Shown here piece after piece: positions 4,422 through 6,792 of a stretch of 6,792 bases of DNA. The notes beneath the pieces are model-generated. The model made no database searches, was not told the origin of the DNA, and saw nothing but the letters and a program-made list of their open reading frames with translations. The translations under genes and the position numbers were made by a program. Every line of letters begins with the position of its first letter. Within the stretch, counting starts at the first letter, position 1. Source of the DNA: Actinomycetes bacterium (GTDB lineage Bacteria > Actinomycetota > Acidimicrobiia > Acidimicrobiales > Microtrichaceae); the NCBI GenBank assembly GCA_023423215.1, contig JAFAFZ010000273.1, positions 1 to 6,792 of the forward strand. Direction: 5' to 3'.

Positions 4422-5021
4422 ATGAACTGCGATGTCTGCCGCGACGCACTCTCCGCCCAGCTCGACGACGAGGACCCGGGCATCGACACCTCGCGCATCC
4501 AGCTCCACCTCTCGGGCTGCCAGCACTGCCGGGACTTCGCCGAGGGTGCGCTGGCGCTGCACCGTGCCACCCGACTGCGCCCGGCCGAGCCGGTGCCCGA
4601 CCTGGTCGGCGCCGTGCTCGCCCGCGTCGAGACCCCGCGGCGGGCCCGGCCCGAATGGGCGCGCTACGCGCTCTTCGCCGTCGCGCTGACCCAGCTGCTG
4701 ATCGCGCTCCCGGCGCTGCTGCTCGGCGACAGCATCGGCGCCTCGGTCCACATCGCCCGTGAGCTCGGCAGCTGGGACGTGGCCCTGGCGATCGGACTGC
4801 TCTACGTGGCGTGGCGCCCGGAGCGCGCCGCCGGCCTGCTGCCCTTCGCGGCGGCGCTCGCCGGCACCATGGTCGTGACCGCGCTGCTCGACGTGTTCTC
4901 GGGGCGCAAGGCACCGCTCAGCGAATCGCACCACCTGCTCGAGGTCGCCGGCCTCGTGCTGCTCGTCGTCCTGGCCCAGCCGAACTGGTGGGGCGTGCGT
5001 CGTCGGCTGTCGCACGCCTGA
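4422..5021 (+). CDS. Zinc-finger (zf-HC2) membrane anti-sigma factor
   Basis: A 199-residue protein beginning with a ZAS-type zinc-binding domain, MNCDVCRDALSAQLDDED, then HLSGCQHC. His29, Cys33 and Cys36 form the HxxxCxxC core, and Cys3 or Cys6 could be the fourth ligand. Such N-terminal domains bind and occlude ECF sigma factors in the cytoplasm. After a Pro/Arg-rich linker (52-80) there are about four hydrophobic segments: 82-101, 114-131, 137-158 and 171-185. They end in a short basic tail GVRRRLSHA. Multi-pass topology suggests signal sensing in the membrane rather than through a large external domain. ATG 4422 is chosen because the family starts directly before this Cys; ATG 4413 would add MYV. 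It is divergent from its likely partner ECF sigma gene instead of following it in an operon, an uncommon arrangement for such pairs. Confidence 0.88.
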   Translation: MNCDVCRDALSAQLDDEDPGIDTSRIQLHLSGCQHCRDFAEGALALHRATRLRPAEPVPDLVGAVLARVETPRRARPEWARYALFAVALTQLLIALPALLLGDSIGASVHIARELGSWDVALAIGLLYVAWRPERAAGLLPFAAALAGTMVVTALLDVFSGRKAPLSESHHLLEVAGLVLLVVLAQPNWWGVRRRLSHA

Positions 5022-5023
5022 GC

Positions 5024-5041
5024 CGGCGCGGACCCACGCCG
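5024..5041. terminator. Weak hairpin between convergent genes
   Basis: CGGCG (5024-5028) and CGCCG (5037-5041) could form a 5-bp stem with an 8-base loop in the 30 bases between the anti-sigma stop (5021) and the lipoprotein stop (5052). No T run follows. Only its position between converging genes makes it worth noting. Confidence 0.2.
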
Positions 5042-5051
5042 ATCCACCGAG

Positions 5052-6155
5052 CTAGCCGGGCACCCGAGCGGACTCGAAGGTCACCTCGACCACGCCCGAG
5101 CTGCGCAGCGCCTCGAGCGTCGCGGGAAGGGCCTCGAGTCCGCTCGGATCGCCCTTCAGCTCGGCGTCGAGCAGCGCGAGCGTCGACGCGTCCAGCGCCG
5201 CCGACTCGGGCGGCACGAACATCGAGTTGTGGTCCCCGTCGACCAGGCTGACGAGCCACCGGGGACCGGTCAGCTCGTCCAGCGCACGGCGGCCCTGGGC
5301 GTAGCCCACGAGCGGGTCCTGGACGCCGTGCACGATCATCGTCGGGATCGGCGGCGCGTCGGACAGCTGCGCGCCGGGCGTCGTCTGCAGCAGGACCCCG
5401 GCGATGTCGACCACCGCGCGCACGTCGAGCTGCTGGCAGCACGGGTCGAACGCCGCGGCCATCGTGGTCGCGCCGCCGAGCGAGTGGCCCGCCAGCGCCA
5501 GGCAGCCCGTGGCCACGACGCCGTGGAGCGCGTCACCCGGATCGGCCACCTGCGCGGAGAACGTGTCCACCACGAACACGACGTCCTGGGCCTGGTTCGG
5601 CAGGTCGGCGACCATGCTGCCGCTCCCGCTCGAGCGGGGGTAGGTGGGCGCGACGACCACGTACCCGGCGCTCGCCCAGCGGGCCAGGGTGTCGTTGCGT
5701 TCCGTGCCGCCCGAGAAGACGCCGTGGGAGTAGACGACGAGCGGGAAGTCACCGCCGAGCGCTGGCGCGTCCTCGGCGAAGGTGCCGGGCTCGGCCGGCG
5801 TGCCCCGTGCGGGATACAGCACCGCGACGGGCAGCGTCCGCTCGGGCTCGGCCGGCACGCCGCGGCTGTCGTCGGCCTGCGTGGGCCGTGCGACGTCGAC
5901 GTAGGTGCGCAGCTGGCGGCCGACGGCGTAGGTGCCCGGTGCCTGCGCGCCGGTGGCCATGGGCGGGTCGCACGCGTCGGCCGGGACGGTCGAGGTGGAT
6001 GCCGTCGTGGTCGAGCTGGTGGCCTCGGCCGTGGTGGACGGGCTCGTGCCCGCGTCCGCCCGGTCCTCGGTGCCGGAGCACGCGGCCAGCGCGAGCACCA
6101 CGACCACCGACGCGACGAGGGGCACGACCCCGGTCGTGCCCCTGCGCCGCGTCAC
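5052..6155 (-). CDS. Secreted lipoprotein α/β-hydrolase (esterase/dienelactone hydrolase-like)
   Basis: A 367-residue exported hydrolase. The N-terminus has basic TRRRGTT, a hydrophobic stretch VVPLVASVVVVLALAAC with lipobox LAAC (Cys26), then a Ser/Thr-rich linker (about 37-58) typical of surface lipoproteins. The α/β-hydrolase core follows: oxyanion-hole HG at 144-145 (VVYSHGVFSGG), nucleophile elbow GHSLGG with Ser225, and probable catalytic Asp280 (VHGVQDPL) and His309 (DGDHNSMF). It resembles the platelet-activating-factor-acetylhydrolase/chlorophyllase/PET-hydrolase-like lipases, so an ester substrate outside the membrane is likely. GTG 6155 is chosen because it gives a proper signal peptide and has AGGAG about ten bases upstream; the longer open frame would overlap the epimerase gene. 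It follows the epimerase stop by seven bases, so it is probably in the same operon, although no metabolic link to the ethylmalonyl-CoA pathway is evident. Confidence 0.9.
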   Translation of the reverse strand: MTRRRGTTGVVPLVASVVVVLALAACSGTEDRADAGTSPSTTAEATSSTTTASTSTVPADACDPPMATGAQAPGTYAVGRQLRTYVDVARPTQADDSRGVPAEPERTLPVAVLYPARGTPAEPGTFAEDAPALGGDFPLVVYSHGVFSGGTERNDTLARWASAGYVVVAPTYPRSSGSGSMVADLPNQAQDVVFVVDTFSAQVADPGDALHGVVATGCLALAGHSLGGATTMAAAFDPCCQQLDVRAVVDIAGVLLQTTPGAQLSDAPPIPTMIVHGVQDPLVGYAQGRRALDELTGPRWLVSLVDGDHNSMFVPPESAALDASTLALLDAELKGDPSGLEALPATLEALRSSGVVEVTFESARVPG

Positions 6156-6162
6156 TGCGGGT

Positions 6163-6591
6163 TCACTCCTGGACGAGCTCGATGAGCGTGCCGAAGGAGC
6201 CCTTCGGGTGCACGAACGCGACGGTCGTGCCACGCGAACCGGGGCGGGGGGCCTTGTCGATCGGCGTCGCACCGGCGGCGACCATGGCGTCGAGCGCCAC
6301 CTGGCAGTCGTCCACCCGGTAGCCGATGTGGTGCAGGCCCTCGCCACGCTTCTCGATCGCCTTCGCGATCGGCGAGTCGTCGCGGGTGGCGGCGGTCAGC
6401 TGAATGTAGCTGTCCGCCACCTTGATGAGCGCCTCCTCGACGCCGTCGGAGTCGACGACCTCTCGGTGGGCGACCGTCGCGCCGAAGGCGTTCTGGTAGT
6501 ACTCGATGGCCGCCTCGAGATCCCGCACCGCGATGGCGACGTGGTCGATCTCGGTCAGCAGGCCGGAGGTGGCGTCGGGGTTCTCGCTCAT
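6163..6591 (-). CDS. mce: Methylmalonyl-CoA/ethylmalonyl-CoA epimerase
   Basis: A 142-residue vicinal-oxygen-chelate (glyoxalase-fold) enzyme that interconverts the (2R) and (2S) forms of methylmalonyl-CoA, and in some organisms ethylmalonyl-CoA. It has the two βαβββ modules of the fold. Metal ligands are expected at His17 (EIDHVAIAV), Gln64 (SYIQL), His87 or His88 (GLHHIGYRVDD) and Glu138 (GTLIELVQ). Glu44 in AHREVV matches the position of a catalytic acid/base. HPKGSFGTLIEL near the end is characteristic. ATG 6591 has GAGAGG nine bases upstream and gives the usual length; the GTG at 6618 would overlap the upstream gene. It begins 13 bases after the crotonyl-CoA carboxylase/reductase stop, which makes (2S)-ethylmalonyl-CoA. 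The epimerase then supplies the (2R) form to the mutase, consistent with a pathway operon. Confidence 0.95.
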   Translation of the reverse strand: MSENPDATSGLLTEIDHVAIAVRDLEAAIEYYQNAFGATVAHREVVDSDGVEEALIKVADSYIQLTAATRDDSPIAKAIEKRGEGLHHIGYRVDDCQVALDAMVAAGATPIDKAPRPGSRGTTVAFVHPKGSFGTLIELVQE

Positions 6592-6604
6592 CGTGCCGAT
6601 CCTC

Positions 6605-6792
6605 TCAGAGCTCGCCACGGGCGTGACGCTGGTACAGGGTGATCTTGTCCTCGCCGATGCGGGCGCGCTTCTCGGGGTCGGTGATGCCCTGGCCGGCCTC
6701 GGGGGCCAGGCACAGGACGCCGATCTTGCCCTCGGCCTCGTTGTGGTGGACCTTCAGGGCGGCGGCGCCGACCTCGTCGAGGGCGTACACCT
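6605..6792 (-). CDS. ccr: Crotonyl-CoA carboxylase/reductase, C-terminal fragment
   Basis: The last 61 codons of a gene that begins beyond the right edge. The fragment VYALDEVGAAALKVHHNE, then GKIGVLCLAPEAGQGITDP, and a charged tail ending RHARGEL, matches the C-terminus of crotonyl-CoA carboxylase/reductases. There the segment EGK(I/V)GVLCLAP is highly conserved at the end of the medium-chain dehydrogenase/reductase fold. The enzyme uses NADPH and CO2 to convert crotonyl-CoA to (2S)-ethylmalonyl-CoA, the key step of the ethylmalonyl-CoA pathway for acetyl-CoA assimilation. It can also supply extender units for polyketides. The epimerase gene follows by 13 bases, favouring central carbon metabolism. 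The catalytic domain is outside the window. Confidence 0.9.
   Translation of the reverse strand, partial: VYALDEVGAAALKVHHNEAEGKIGVLCLAPEAGQGITDPEKRARIGEDKITLYQRHARGEL

Noticed and set aside
4298..4570. Upstream extension of the ECF sigma factor by 91 codons
   Set aside because: It would overlap the divergent anti-sigma gene and adds residues without similarity to sigma region 2.
5229..6185. Plus-strand open frame opposite the hydrolase
   Set aside because: His/Arg/Val-rich shadow composition without motifs, opposite a gene with a lipobox and catalytic triad.
6156..6347. Upstream extension of the lipoprotein hydrolase
   Set aside because: It would run into the epimerase gene and place the signal peptide and lipobox internally; GTG 6155 gives a normal lipoprotein N-terminus.

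Overview
The window is GC-rich, densely coded chromosomal DNA of actinobacterial type. Supporting signs are strong G/C bias at codon third positions, GTG starts, start/stop overlaps, a σB/σF partner-switching gene set, an ECF sigma factor with a zinc-finger anti-sigma protein, and a crotonyl-CoA carboxylase/reductase–epimerase pair. An Acidimicrobiia-like actinobacterium would fit, but that placement is inference. No rRNA, tRNA, CRISPR, insertion sequence or phage gene was seen. No gene-free stretch exceeds about 200 bases.

Left part (1-1502, all minus strand). A small coiled-coil/one-TM protein of unknown function (1230-1502) ends in a strong hairpin terminator (1199-1226). Three bases further on begins a promoter with the GTTT-N17-GGGTA pattern of σB/σF-type sigma factors. 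It drives an operon of an RsbW-like ATPase-domain protein (455-1123), a STAS-domain anti-sigma-factor antagonist (89-400), and the start of a second protein, probably another anti-sigma kinase, cut off by the window edge (1-92, overlapping the STAS stop by ATGA). This is a partner-switching stress or developmental regulatory module, probably controlled by the sigma factor type it regulates. A LacI-family-like palindrome lies inside the promoter spacer.

Middle (1503-3727, plus strand). A roughly 200-base divergent intergenic region holds a 12-pair hairpin. It is followed by a SRPBCC (START-fold) protein whose stop overlaps the start of a 522-residue formylglycine-type sulfatase (TGATG). The sulfatase has the metal-binding Asp-Gln pair and CxPSR nucleophile of the choline-sulfatase/phosphonate-monoester-hydrolase side of the family.

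Right-middle (3749-5021). An ECF sigma factor (minus) and a zinc-finger anti-sigma protein with about four membrane segments (plus) are divergently transcribed from a shared region of about 125 bases. That region contains an ECF-like promoter pattern positioned so that the anti-sigma mRNA could be leaderless, and a perfect 6-bp inverted repeat.

Right end (5052-6792, minus strand). The C-terminus of crotonyl-CoA carboxylase/reductase is followed by methylmalonyl/ethylmalonyl-CoA epimerase, then by a secreted lipoprotein α/β-hydrolase. All three are closely spaced and probably co-transcribed. The first two catalyse successive steps of the ethylmalonyl-CoA pathway; the role of the lipoprotein esterase in that operon is not obvious.
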